A program made the position numbers and the translations under genes. A stretch of 64,000 nt of DNA from Cenococcum geophilum 1.58. Taxonomy: Eukaryota; Ascomycota; Dothideomycetes; Gloniales; Gloniaceae. Of this stretch, positions 24,871 through 34,427 are shown piece by piece; positions within the stretch are counted from its first letter, which is position 1, and every line of letters begins with the position of its first letter. The stretch is from assembly GCA_001692895.1 (NCBI GenBank), contig KV748194.1, positions 1,360,746 through 1,424,745 of the forward strand. Reading direction: 5' to 3'. Below the pieces are notes generated by a model that saw only the letters and a program-made list of their open reading frames with translations, was not told the DNA's origin and ran no database searches.

Positions 24871-25785
24871 TTAATACTTTATCTGCCAGCCATGCGCTTT
24901 TTTTACTGCCTCCAGCCTTCGGTCCATACTGTCGATTAATTGTCGCATAAGGCCTTAATCGATAGCCAACCACGCCTCTTTATATGCCTCAATTAAACGC
25001 TCTAAATCCTCCTTACTTTGTCCCATCTGTTTAAGCTCTAGATAAAGCTTAAGAATCTTCCGTTTTAGTGCTAGCCAAAGGTGCTTAATTGGATTAAGAT
25101 CGGGCGAGTATAGGGGGAAATCCAGCGTCCAAATACCGTGTATTTCCAACTACTCTTTTATAAGATTCGACATATGGATTGGAGCGTTATCCATTTAGTA
25201 GATATCTAAAGGCTTATAGACTGGCATAAGACCCTCTTCTAGGGCCCAAATATAGCTTCGGGCGCTATAGCCTTCCTTCCACGCTAAAACGTCTCTTTCT
25301 ATAGTAATTAACTCCGAACGGCCATCGTACTAAAAAGCGGCGTAGATTATCTATATAAGATCCTTTTCGTTAGACACCTCTATAATAAAGTCATAATTCT
25401 ACTTTTATAGAGACGTCCGGAAGACCCAGACAGGCTTCTTTCCTAAGCCTCGTTCGTATAAGCATTCATCAGAAAACTTAACACGTCTCTAAGGGAATCC
25501 CTTATACTTTCGAGCCCAAAGATACCTCAATTAAGCTACCGCTGGCGTCAGCTTTAGTCTCTTTTTGGCGAGCCACTTCGTAATATAGTGTTTTTTAAAT
25601 AGACGTTGCAAAGTTCTATGCTTAACAGTGACCCCTACAGCCTGACACTTAAGAGCTGCATAGTCGATTCGAGGGTTCCTGCGTACAATTCGAAGAAGTA
25701 GACGCTTCTGCCGTCGAGTAAGCTTTTCGGGCTGTCCGGGTCTTGGTAGAGATTTAAGCGTGTGGTGGTTATTCCATCGATCGAT
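24871..25785 (-). pseudogene. Tc1/mariner-type (DDE_3) transposase remnant
   Basis: The minus strand reads almost continuously with only a few stops. There is a helix-turn-helix region with GQPEKLTRRQKRLLLRIVRR, then KFSDECLYE (first catalytic Asp), MDNAPIH (second), and LYSPDLNPIKHLW near 25,090. In that last motif the residue after N-P-I is normally the third catalytic Glu and here is Lys, a single G-to-A change. It ends at a TAA at 24,871. The transposase would cut and paste its own element at TA sites. It is younger than the gypsy remnants, because far fewer stops are present. I could not locate its terminal repeats. Confidence 0.75.
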
Positions 25786-27022
25786 TGTATTATTGACCCG
25801 AGGTACGAGTGGTCTATACTTTCAGGTGTAGGTGTTCAAATTTTCAAACCCCCGCCAAGCTAGCTTCTGATTGGTTGGAAATCCGGCTTCTAATTGGTTA
25901 GAAAAAAAGTCGCGGGCGGTATCTACCTGCAAAATACACGTGACGAACTTCAAAACATTGGGTTTAACTAAAGCTCTGCAAAAGCTCTGCAAAAGCTCTG
26001 CATCGAGCTCTACTAAAGCCCTGCAAGAGCTCTGCACGAAGCTCCGTACGAAGCTCTGCAAAAGCTCTACCAAAAGCTCTACCAAAGGCTTTACAGCACC
26101 TCTGCCCACTCAGTGTACTAGCTACGTAGTGAATGGAGCACGCAGTGCGCAGGGGGGTCTAAGGGGGTCTCCCCCTTGAAGCTCTGCTCGAAGCTCTGCT
26201 CGAAGCTCTGCTTGAAGCTGTACTCGAAGCCCTATACGGAGCTCCAAAGCTCTACTAACACGCAGCACTAATATACTAGGAAGTCTCACAATCGTCTCGA
26301 TGAACGTCTCTACAAACACCTCTACGACGGCTCTACAATTGCCTGTATAATCGTCTGTACAAACGGCTCTACAAACGGCTCTACAAACGTCTACACGATC
26401 GCCCATACGAACACATACGATCGATTAATCAAACGTCTATACGATCAATCGACCAGACGCCTATACAATTAATCAGACGCCCGTATAAACGTCTCTACGA
26501 GTGTCTATAAACGTCTCTACGAAGGTCTACAATCGCCTATACAATCATCCGTACGAACGTCCGTACGAATGCCTACACGAACGTCTGCACGAACGCCTGC
26601 ACGAACGCCTGCACAAACGCCTATACAAAGCTCTGCTCAAAGCTCTATACAAAGTCGTTTATAAGGCTTTCAAAAACAAGCCTAAATACAAGCTCTATCA
26701 AAGCTCTACATAAGGCTCTATCAAAGCTCTGCATGGAGCTCTACTAAAGCTCTACAAAAGCTCTGCACGAAGCTCCGTACAAAGCTCTACAAAAACTCTG
26801 CATAAACCTCCGTACGAAGCTCTGCAAAAGCTCTACTAAAAGCTCTACTAAAGCCTCTACCAAAGCCTCTGCAAGAGCTCTGCCCACGCAGTAAATAGAG
26901 CACGCAGTGCGAAAGGGGGGGGGGTCCAAGGGGGTCTCCCCCTTAAGCCCAAAGTTCTACTCGGAGCTCTACTTAAAGCTTAATACGGAGCTCTAAAGCT
27001 CTACTAATACGCATTACTAATA

Positions 27023-27334
27023 TCCCTTAACACGTCAATTCGGGTCCTCAGGTTATCGATAAGGAGTAACCAATCAGATCGCCTGAATTTGGTGCCTGTA
27101 CTCAGGAATATGAGGCCGGTGATATTCGTAATATTTTATACAAAATTAATATATAAGCTTAATCTTTGGAGTTAGATCGCTTAATATGAGGCCTCCAGCA
27201 GTCGTCCTTCCTGCAGAACGGTATTTTGCATATACTGCAGCCAAAATGAGTCCTTGGAGGATGCGTACGCGTTGATTTGAAAACGGTGTTCCCGCACGGG
27301 CCACTTACTCTGAGGACCCTGACGTGTTAAGGGA
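27023..27334. mobile_element. 312-bp inverted-repeat element in the minisatellite
   Basis: Ends TCCCTTAACACGTCA in inverted orientation, followed on both sides by GGGTCCTCAG, and flanked by TA (27021-27022 and 27335-27336). Neighbouring array units read CTAATATACTAGG without the insertion, which gives an internal empty site. The interior ('ctttggagtta', GGTATTT, a GTGGCCCGTGCG block near one end) resembles the ends of the piggyBac-like elements at 58,659 and 61,892, so this is probably a deletion derivative of that family. Confidence 0.7.
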
Positions 27335-28743
27335 TACTAGGAAGGTTCTATAATTAGCCGTACAAACATCCAGACGATTAATCGCCGTATAATTGTCTCT
27401 ACGAACGGCTCTACGAACGGCTCTATAAACGTCTATACAATCGCCCGTACAAACGCCCATATAAACGATCAATTAAACGTCCATATGATTAACAATCAAA
27501 CGTCTATACAATTACCTATACGATCGTCTCTATAAACGTCTACAATTAATCGCCTATACGAACGTCTACATGCCTATATATAGCTCTATAGAAGCTCTAT
27601 ACGAAGCTTTATATAAAGCTCTACACAAAGCTCTACACGAAGCTCCGTAAAAGCTCTACTAAACGCTCTACTAAAGCCTCCGCAAGAGCTCCGCCTACGC
27701 AGTAAACGGAGCACGCAGTGCGCAGGGGGGGTCCAAGGGGGTCTCCCCCTTGAGCTTAAAACTCTACTTAAAGCTTAATACGGAGCTCTAAAGCTCTACT
27801 AACACGCAGCACTGATATACTAGGAAGGCTTATAATCATCTACACAAACGGCTCTACAAACGGCTCTACGAACGTCTGTACAATCGCCCATACGAACGCC
27901 TATACAATCAATTAATTAATTAAACGCCCATATAATCGATCAATCTAACGCCCATACGAACGATCAATCAAACGTCCATGCAATTGCCTATACAATCATC
28001 TCTACAAATGTCTCTACAGTTAATCGCCCGTGCAAACGCCTGCATGTAGCTCCGTATAAGGCTCTACACGAAGCTCCGCACGAAGCTCTACTAAAGCTCT
28101 ATACGAAGCTCTACCGAAGCTCTACCGAAGCTCTACATAGGGCTCTACAAAAGCTCTACAAAAGCTCTACATAAACCTCTATATAGAGCTCTGCAAACGC
28201 TCTACTAAATACTCTACTAAAGCCTCTACAAGAGCTCTGCCTACGCAGTAAATAGAGCACGTAGTTCGCGGGGGGGGGGGGTCTAAGGGTGTCTCCCCCT
28301 TAAGCTTAAAGCTCTACTTAAAGCTCTACTTAAAGCTTAATACGGAGCTCTAAAGCTCTACTAATATACAGCACTAATATACTAGGAAGGCTCTGTAATT
28401 ATCTACACAAACAGCTCTATAAACGGCTCTACGAACGTCTATACAATCGCCCATATAAACACCTATATAATTAGTCAATTGATCGATCAATTGCCTATAT
28501 AAACGCCTATACAATTAATCAATTAATTAACTAAACGCCCGTACGAATATCTCTACAAACGGCTCTACAAATAGCACTATGCACGGCTTTACGCACAGCT
28601 CTATAAACGTCTATACAATTAATTAATCAATTAATTGCCTATATAAACGCCCATACAAACGATTAATTAAACACCTATACAATTGCCTATATAATTATCT
28701 CTATAAATATCTCTGCAATTAATCGCCAGAATAAATAGCTATA

Positions 28744-28936
28744 TGTGACGGCTCGAACTATCAAACAAATGTCTCAATAGAGACTTAAACGAATGCTTGC
28801 AAGATCAAGCGAACGAATGCTGTATTACGAAGATATTAAGCTAAGGAGCAAGAGAAGGTGGTGAGGCGACGTCTATATACACATGCCAAGTCTTACGCGA
28901 ACCCCTAACTAGGTGACGCGCTCCAGCGCCGTCACA
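28744..28936. repeat. Solo LTR, gypsy type
   Basis: 193 bp beginning TGTGACGGC and ending GCCGTCACA, with a perfect 5-bp duplication CTATA on both sides (28739-28743 and 28937-28941). It has no RIP signature and normal composition. The ends and the duplication are those of an LTR retrotransposon lost by LTR-LTR recombination. Confidence 0.8.
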
Positions 28937-29060
28937 CTATATATCTACACGCCTATATATAGCTCTGCGCAAGGCTCTACACAAAGCTCCGTATAAGGCT
29001 CTACTAAAGCTCTGTATAAGGCTCTACTAAAGCTCTATATAAGCCTCTATTAAAGCTCTA

Positions 29061-29760
29061 TATAAGCCTCTACCTAAAGCTTACCCCTTACTATAAAGTA
29101 GCCCCCACAGCGTAATACAACGGAGGTATATATATATTACTTCTAAATTAAGCCTAACTTAAGTAGGGCGCCTTAGTTACTATAGTAGATCCTTTTAATA
29201 AGATAATACTACCTAGCAGTAACTAAGGCGCTTTAGCTTTACTACTACTTCTAAAAGCTCTATAAGGGGGGGTCTAGGGGTCTCCCTCTAGAAATCCTTA
29301 TATATATATACAAATATTAATTAGACTCTATATTACTTCTAAATTAAGCTTAACTTAAGTAGGGTGCCTTAGTTACTATAATAGATCCTCTTAGTAAGAT
29401 AATATTACTTAGTAGTAACTAAGGCGCCTTAGCCTTACTACTACTTTTATTAAACTAAAAACAAGAAGGTTAGGAAGACTTATATATAGATTAATCTATA
29501 AAGAAATAGAGACTATATATATATAAGGTAGCTACGTAATAAATAGGTAATAGAAACAGGTGTGTAAGATATTAGCAGGGTAGTAAGATATAGTAGTAGG
29601 GAAACCTAATTTAGGTTAACAACTTTTAAATTAAGTAAAAGCTTTATAAAGGGGGGGTCTAGGGGTCTCCCCCTAGAAAACCTTATATCTATATATATAT
29701 TAATATATTAATTAAACTCTATATATAAGGCTTTAAGTTAAAGCTTTTAAACTCGGGTCA
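29061..29760. repeat. Paired hairpin repeats beside the minisatellite
   Basis: Two direct copies (about 29,140-29,265 and 29,325-29,450), each containing GGCGCCTTAGTTACTATA and, about 60 bp on, TAGTAACTAAGGCGC, so each can form a hairpin. Each is followed by a G-run cassette with TCTAGGGGTCTCC (29,265 and 29,655). No gene recognised. Confidence 0.55.
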
Positions 29761-30240
29761 AAGTTTACGTAGGGTACCTAACGTTCCGCATGTTAAATAA
29801 CGCGACGACTGACGCGATACCTCGCCGCGATTTTAGTCTTCTCCTCCCCTGCTTCTACTGCACTAAGGATTCTGGCTCTTTATGCATCTAAAAGCTCTGC
29901 CCCAGGCCTTCGATTTCCGCTAATTTCTGTGCCAAACGAGCGTTGCATTGTAATGTAGGAAATGATTGAATTTGGTGACAATATTGCGATCGTGTGGTGT
30001 TGGTTCGCGTGTGCATAGACTAATGTCTTGGCACTGTAAGCATGCCCGCACTCGCGCCTGCGCCCACACCTGCACCCGCGCCCGCGCCCGCACCAGCGCC
30101 CACGACTATGCCCACGCGTAGCATACCCAGTGTTCTGTGCGAATGCTAATAGCTCGCGCGACAAGTTAATGTGTTAATGCAAACAGAGCCAGCCGGGCGG
30201 CCGCGGAGGCGCTCAGCAGTTAGAGGCTGGGGTGGGAATA
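29761..30240. other. Right interior of the 11.5-kb element
   Basis: Sequence of normal composition with little RIP. A C/G-rich hexamer array (GCGCCC/GCACCC) at about 30,050-30,125 mirrors the array at 19,565-19,615. The block around 29,990-30,035 is the inverted copy of 24,745-24,780. A 94-codon minus-strand frame (29,880-30,164) is mostly the translated hexamer array and is not called as a gene. Confidence 0.5.
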
Positions 30241-30419
30241 GGGAAGGCAAATGCGAGGTAATATTTTGGGTATGGGCACGCGACGTGCGCACTAATGCAG
30301 ATGCAAACAACCTAAATTCACGTGATATTCTAACTTAATCAGGGAGGAACTAAACTCAATCAGTGGGGGGTGTCCGTGTATCAATTAGGGGGTGTCCCTC
30401 TACCGCTGTCCTAAATTTA

Positions 30420-30990
30420 TAGGGAAGATAGAGGAACTATAACAGTTTCTTACTAACGAAATAATATGGGCTTAATTTATCTATAAAACCGTAGCGAATA
30501 AGAAACGAATCCTAGCACTAGCCTACTAAATTGGTAACTTTATTTAGCTAAATATAAGAAATCTAAATATAAAATAACCTGCTAAGAAGCTTAATTAGAA
30601 AAACGCTAGCCCTTATAAGGTTAAAAAGGTTATCTCCTTCTACGCCTACTAACTAAAGCTCCCTAATACGGTTAAAATCCACACCGTATTTTACACGTTA
30701 GTCCTCCGCCCCGCTACCTCTATATTAAACGCCCTACCCAAACAGATATAAGATCCTCCCCTACTAGTTAAAGTAGATAGTAAGAACGAATATTTTATTA
30801 AAAAAATTAATGACGTTAAGTATAATAAATAGAAACGCTAATATATATATCTTATAAAATAAAGAGGCTTTATTAAGTCCTTATAAGAACCTATTAACTC
30901 TATAGGACTTATATAAGCTATAGAAGACTTTTATAAACTTCACCTAGAACTACTATAGCCCTATCTTGTAAAAGCTTAAGTTTAAAGGGG
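30420..30990 (+). pseudogene. Gypsy integrase C-terminus and chromodomain
   Basis: Continues the integrase frame after the TAAATTTA duplication. It reads SPYKVKKVIS and then, from about 30,787, NEYFIKKINDVKYNK, YIYLIK, RGFIKSL and EPINSI. This matches a chromodomain (E-Y-x-V-E-K-I-L... Y-L-V-K-W-x-G... W-E-P) with Trp codons turned to stops. Chromodomains direct integration to modified chromatin in this gypsy lineage. Broken by RIP-type stops. Confidence 0.7.
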
Positions 30991-30996
30991 GGGTAC

Positions 30997-31367
30997 TATT
31001 ATAGGACACCCCCGTAATACCTTGCACACGTCCACCTATTTCTACCAACTTAGTAATTAGAGACTAACCGTAAAATGGCAATTTAATAGCAATCTAATAG
31101 CAATCTAACGGCAATCTATGGCATTCTGCTATATTCTGCTAAGTTCTACTAAATTCTGCTAAGTTCTGCTAGGGCTATAACCTAAACCCTATTCTGCCCT
31201 ATATATATATTAATTAAGCAACCAAGTTAACAATATATGCCCTTTCTTCCCGTTTTCCTACCTTCTTTCCTTACGTAACGTCTTAACCTCCTTATACAGT
31301 TTATGTATATAGCTTAATAATATCTACCTTGCTATATATTATCGTCGCTTATACTTACTCCGTAATA
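30997..31367 (+). repeat. 3' LTR of the gypsy element
   Basis: Collinear with the 5' LTR at 11183-11553 and the same length. It follows a polypurine tract AAAGGGGGGG and is followed by ACTCT, the same five bases that precede the 5' LTR. Confidence 0.85.
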
Positions 31368-31372
31368 ACTCT

Positions 31373-32528
31373 AAAAATAGGTAAAGCTTATCTTTTATTA
31401 TCTAGGCGCCATCTATATTACCTTTTAGTCTTATATACTAGTCTTCCTACTTTTTCTACTTTAGCTTATACGCCCTTATAGTATTCATTAAGCGCTAGGC
31501 CTTATAAATATCCTATAGCTATTACGGCACCGTAACGGATCTAGTCATGGGGCTTGCTTAAGCCTTAGCATATGTATATAGACGTATCCTTTTCCACCTT
31601 CTGCTCCTTATCTTAATATCTAAGTCTATAGACTACCAATTGTACAGGCTTGCGCTCGTTGTATTACAGTGCTAGAGTCTTAATTAACTAAGTCGCCGTG
31701 ATAATAGCCGCGCTATTTAGGCCTTAAATATGTTTTAAAGGCTATAGAAGGAGGAGGAGGAGGCTAGGGGGGCTTTCTTTAACTATAAGGTAGACCGTAG
31801 GGTAAAAAGATTTTTAAAAAAACTCTATCTCCGCAAGAGGTTAGGGGAAAGACGCGTAAGCGCGGCGTGGGTACGGGTAAATAAAGCCACTAAACGCGTA
31901 AATATTACAGGAGGAGAAGAGGGCTCTATATTGTAGAATTAGAATCATAGTAGGCCTTTCTATATAAAATTAGAAGCCCTATATAAGCTAAGAGCTAGCG
32001 CGGGTATAAGAACAGAAAGAGGGTTAAAAAATATATTGTTAAGGCGACAATAAGGTTAAAGGCGCAATGAGGACCTCTATACTAACCTAGTACTAACCTA
32101 GGCCTCAAAAACGCGTCCGAAAAGTAGGGGCCACCCCCTAAAGGGGGGGGGGGATATATGGACGATATGTCACGGACCTTGGGGGGTCGTGCGTAACCTA
32201 AGGTTACACCAAGCTTAACCCGGACCTCCGATACTATCGTAGTGTCGTAGACACCTAAAGCCAACTAGACGCTTAGCTTGTACTGTTCATGTCCCCTGAT
32301 ATCAGAAAGGATCGGGAGATCGAGTTGCCTTCTAAAACCGACTCTCTTTGGAATTAGGACGATTGTGCTGGAATTGCTTCTTGCGTGTTCTCCAGCTATT
32401 GCCTCAGACGTCTTTGGTGAACAGGTGCTTCGCGTTTGCTGTCGTCACTCAGCGTATCTTCGCTTGACGCCCGGCATCTCCCCTCCATCAACCCCGAATC
32501 TTAAAGTCATTAAACCTTCTGCCACTCT
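31373..32528. other. RIP-degraded remnant and boundary of the gene island
   Basis: From 31,373 to about 32,080 is RIP-like sequence; the plus-strand frame near 31,740-31,930 gives a Lys/Arg-rich stretch of unknown origin. Between about 32,080 and 32,280 the composition changes and there is a run of ten G near 32,145. From 32,280 to 32,528 is the 3' flank of the DUS1 gene. No other gene seen. Confidence 0.4.
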
Positions 32529-34427
32529 TCACCCACAGACCACGCCCTCCCTAGGCACTTCGACCTCCCTCCCCTCCCTCCCATCTTTTACCCCATCTGG
32601 CCCTTCCTCCACCACTTCGACCTTCTCAACCCTCCCCTCCGGCTCTAACCCCACCGCCCTAACCTCCGCCTCTTCTTTCGCCAACCGCGCCTTCTCCTTC
32701 TTACTCAGCGTCATCGACCCCTTCTCCAGCGCCTCTTTCGGCAACGGCCTGACATACGGCTGGCACACCCACCACGGCCGCTTACACCGCGCCACAGCCG
32801 CCAGCGACGACGTGTACGGATCGACCTCTGCCTCCCCCTCTCCCTCTCCCTGTCCCTCTCCCTCCACCCCAGCACCCGCACCCTCATCTCCAGCCCCATT
32901 CTCATACTCCACCAATCCCACTCTCACCGCCTCCTCCACCAGCCGCAACACGTTCTCAAACGCCGTAATGTCCCCGACGCGGCAGCGCGCCAAGGCGTCG
33001 CGCACGTTGTGGTGCCGCGAGACGAGCGAGCGCAGCAGGTGGAAGAGGTGCGCCTGCATAGCGGCCAAGTTGGGGCTGCTGACCCTCTGCAGCCTCTTGT
33101 CCGCCCTGCTCCGCTTCTGCTTCTTGGCGGGGGGTTCGGCGGACGCGGGGGATTCCGGGCGGGGGCGCGCGGGCGCGTCTCCGGGCAGTCCCGGCGAGTT
33201 GGGGGGGTCTGGGTCTGGGTCTGGGACGGAGACGGGGATGGCGCCGGGGGTCGGGTCCGAGGGCAGGAAGAGCGGCGCCCGCGCGGGCGGCGCGACGTCC
33301 AGGACGTACGTGTATACGATGTCCATGTACCGACGTATGACTGCGTCGACCCTGAACCCGCCCTTCCCGTCGCGCCCACGCCAGTACTCGCGCCCTTCGT
33401 CCCCCCTCGGCACCGGGTCCGCGAAGATGGTCGGGTCGGACAGATTGCCCTCGGCGCTCATGACACCGTCCGCGCCCGTCGCCTCCAGACAGGCGTCGAT
33501 GTCGCCCCGCTGCAGGATGTTCCCGTTCGCGAAGATGACCGTTTCGGGCGGGAGGTTGTCGCGCAGATACCGCAGCACGCTCCAGTCCGCCAGCCCCGTG
33601 TTATGCCCCTTTTGCTCGCGCCGTCGCCCATGCACCGTGATAATGCTCGCGCCCGCCTCCAGGACCATCCGCGCATACGCCAGGCTCTTCTCCTTGGTCT
33701 CCAGAATCCGCATCTTCGCGGTAACCGGGACGTCCAGCTCCGCATGCAGCGTGCCGATCATGGATGAAATTAACCCCCAGTCCTCCTGCAGAAACGCCCC
33801 GTAGTGCCCGCGCCGCGCGATCCCCTGCGGGCAGCCGAGATTCAGGTCGATGGCGTCGCAGAAGGGCTGGACGAGGCGCGCGGCCGCGAGCAGGTCCGCG
33901 GGGGTGTTCGAGCAGAACTGCACGAAGAGCGGGCGGTCGAGCGCCGGGTTGCCGTCTAGATAGCGGTCCGCGGCGGCAGGGGGGATCTGTGGCATGTGGG
34001 GGGAGGCGTCTGGGGGCGGCGAGGGCAGTGCGGTCTTGAGAGGCTGGAAGTGCGAGGCGCGGTAAGGGGGGGTGTCGGCGAACATGCGCGAGTGGAACAT
34101 GGGCGTGTAGGTTAGGAGGGACTTGGAGCGGGTCGGCGGGAGGAAGGAGCGCGTGAGCATGCGCCAGGCCTGGTTTTAGGGTGTCGTTAAGCTGGGGATT
34201 CTTATATCTAGGAATTTTTTTTATACTTCGGTGGGGGAGTTGATGGGACGTACGAACTCTGACTGGTCTACCATGGGCGCAAGGATGAATTTTGGACTCC
34301 CGAGACTCTCGTAGAATGTTCGGCCGTGTAGCTTTGCCTTTTGGGCTGGCTTTGACGAGGCTGCTCCATTGCTGTTCCCAAGAGGGGGTGGAGTTGGGAC
34401 CGCGGGTGCGGCGTCGGAGGTGCTCAT
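32529..34427 (-). CDS. DUS1: tRNA-dihydrouridine synthase, Dus1 type
   Basis: Flavin enzyme that reduces uridine to dihydrouridine in the D-loop of tRNAs (Dus1 acts at positions 16/17). Two exons are inferred: 34427-34254 and 34169-32529. The 84-nt intron (34253-34170, GTACGT...CCAG) joins APMVDQSEF to AWRMLTR, which restores the conserved N-terminal motif. Product about 604 residues. Seen are PMVDQSE (51-57), the catalytic Cys in DLNLGCPQG (about Cys171), AKMRI, THGRRREQKG-type substrate loop (VHGRRREQKGHNTG), ANGNI and GADGVMSAEGNL (FMN phosphate site). It is longer than yeast Dus1 because of a Pro-rich insertion after the first strand and a Ser/Glu-rich C-terminus. A 508-codon open frame on the other strand is a GC-rich shadow. 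Confidence 0.92.

Larger units (their letters stand above)
25965..29060. repeat. Minisatellite array with higher-order structure
   Basis: About 3 kb built from short degenerate units of two kinds: AAGCTCTRC (spaced 9-12 bp) and CGTCTCTAC/CGGCTCTAC with CAATCGCC variants. These alternate in blocks. Each block is separated by a conserved cassette with CACGCAGTGCG, a run of G, GGGGGTCTCCCCCTT and TACTAGGAAG. Cassettes are centred near 26,150, 26,915, 27,720 and 28,265, and a weaker version recurs at 29,265 and 29,655. Open frames on both strands merely translate the units (Leu/Ser/Cys/Val-rich) and are not genes. The array is interrupted by an inverted-repeat element and a solo LTR. Confidence 0.8.
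18886..30411. mobile_element. 11.5-kb terminal-inverted-repeat element of unassigned superfamily
   Basis: The ends are inverted copies beginning GGACAGCGGTGGAGGGACAC (left) and GGACAGCGGTAGAGGGACAC (right, reverse strand). They are flanked by the 8-bp duplication TAAATTTA (18878-18885 and 30412-30419). Just inside are 22-bp subterminal units CACCCCCTAATTGATACRCG, three on the left and one on the right, followed on both sides by CACTGATTGAGTTTAG and TTAAGTTAGAATATCACGTG. The inverted homology continues further in once the retrotransposon at 19061-24643 is discounted. The interior is nested insertions, a Tc1/mariner-like remnant and minisatellites; I found no transposase that clearly belongs to these ends. 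Long G-starting TIRs with 8-bp duplications would fit Mutator-like or KDZ-type elements, but that is inference. Confidence 0.75.
11183..31367 (+). mobile_element. Ty3/gypsy retrotransposon with chromodomain, enlarged by nested insertions
   Basis: Two direct repeats of exactly 371 bp (11183-11553 and 30997-31367) bound the element. It is flanked by the perfect 5-bp duplication ACTCT (11178-11182 and 31368-31372). A purine tract AAAGGGGGGG precedes the right LTR. The order inside is gag, protease, reverse transcriptase, RNase H, integrase, chromodomain, which is the gypsy order. About 14.4 kb of the 20.2-kb span is later insertions: a LINE fragment near 12,600-13,480, a LINE at 16074-18004 and an 11.5-kb TIR element at 18886-30411. 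Every coding part is riddled with RIP-type stops. Confidence 0.85.

Noticed and set aside
25822-26929. Open frames of 60-102 codons in the minisatellite on both strands
   Set aside because: They exist because the repeat unit lacks stops; their residues only mirror the repeat units on both strands.
18886-30411. Giant cargo-carrying element (Starship type)
   Set aside because: I see no DUF3435-type captain recombinase at an end. The tyrosine recombinase present belongs to a retrotransposon with split direct repeats, and the boundaries are long TIRs with an 8-bp duplication.
32278-33804. 508-codon open frame on the plus strand
   Set aside because: Antisense to the conserved DUS1 exon in GC-rich DNA. 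Its translation is low-complexity Ser/Pro with no domain.
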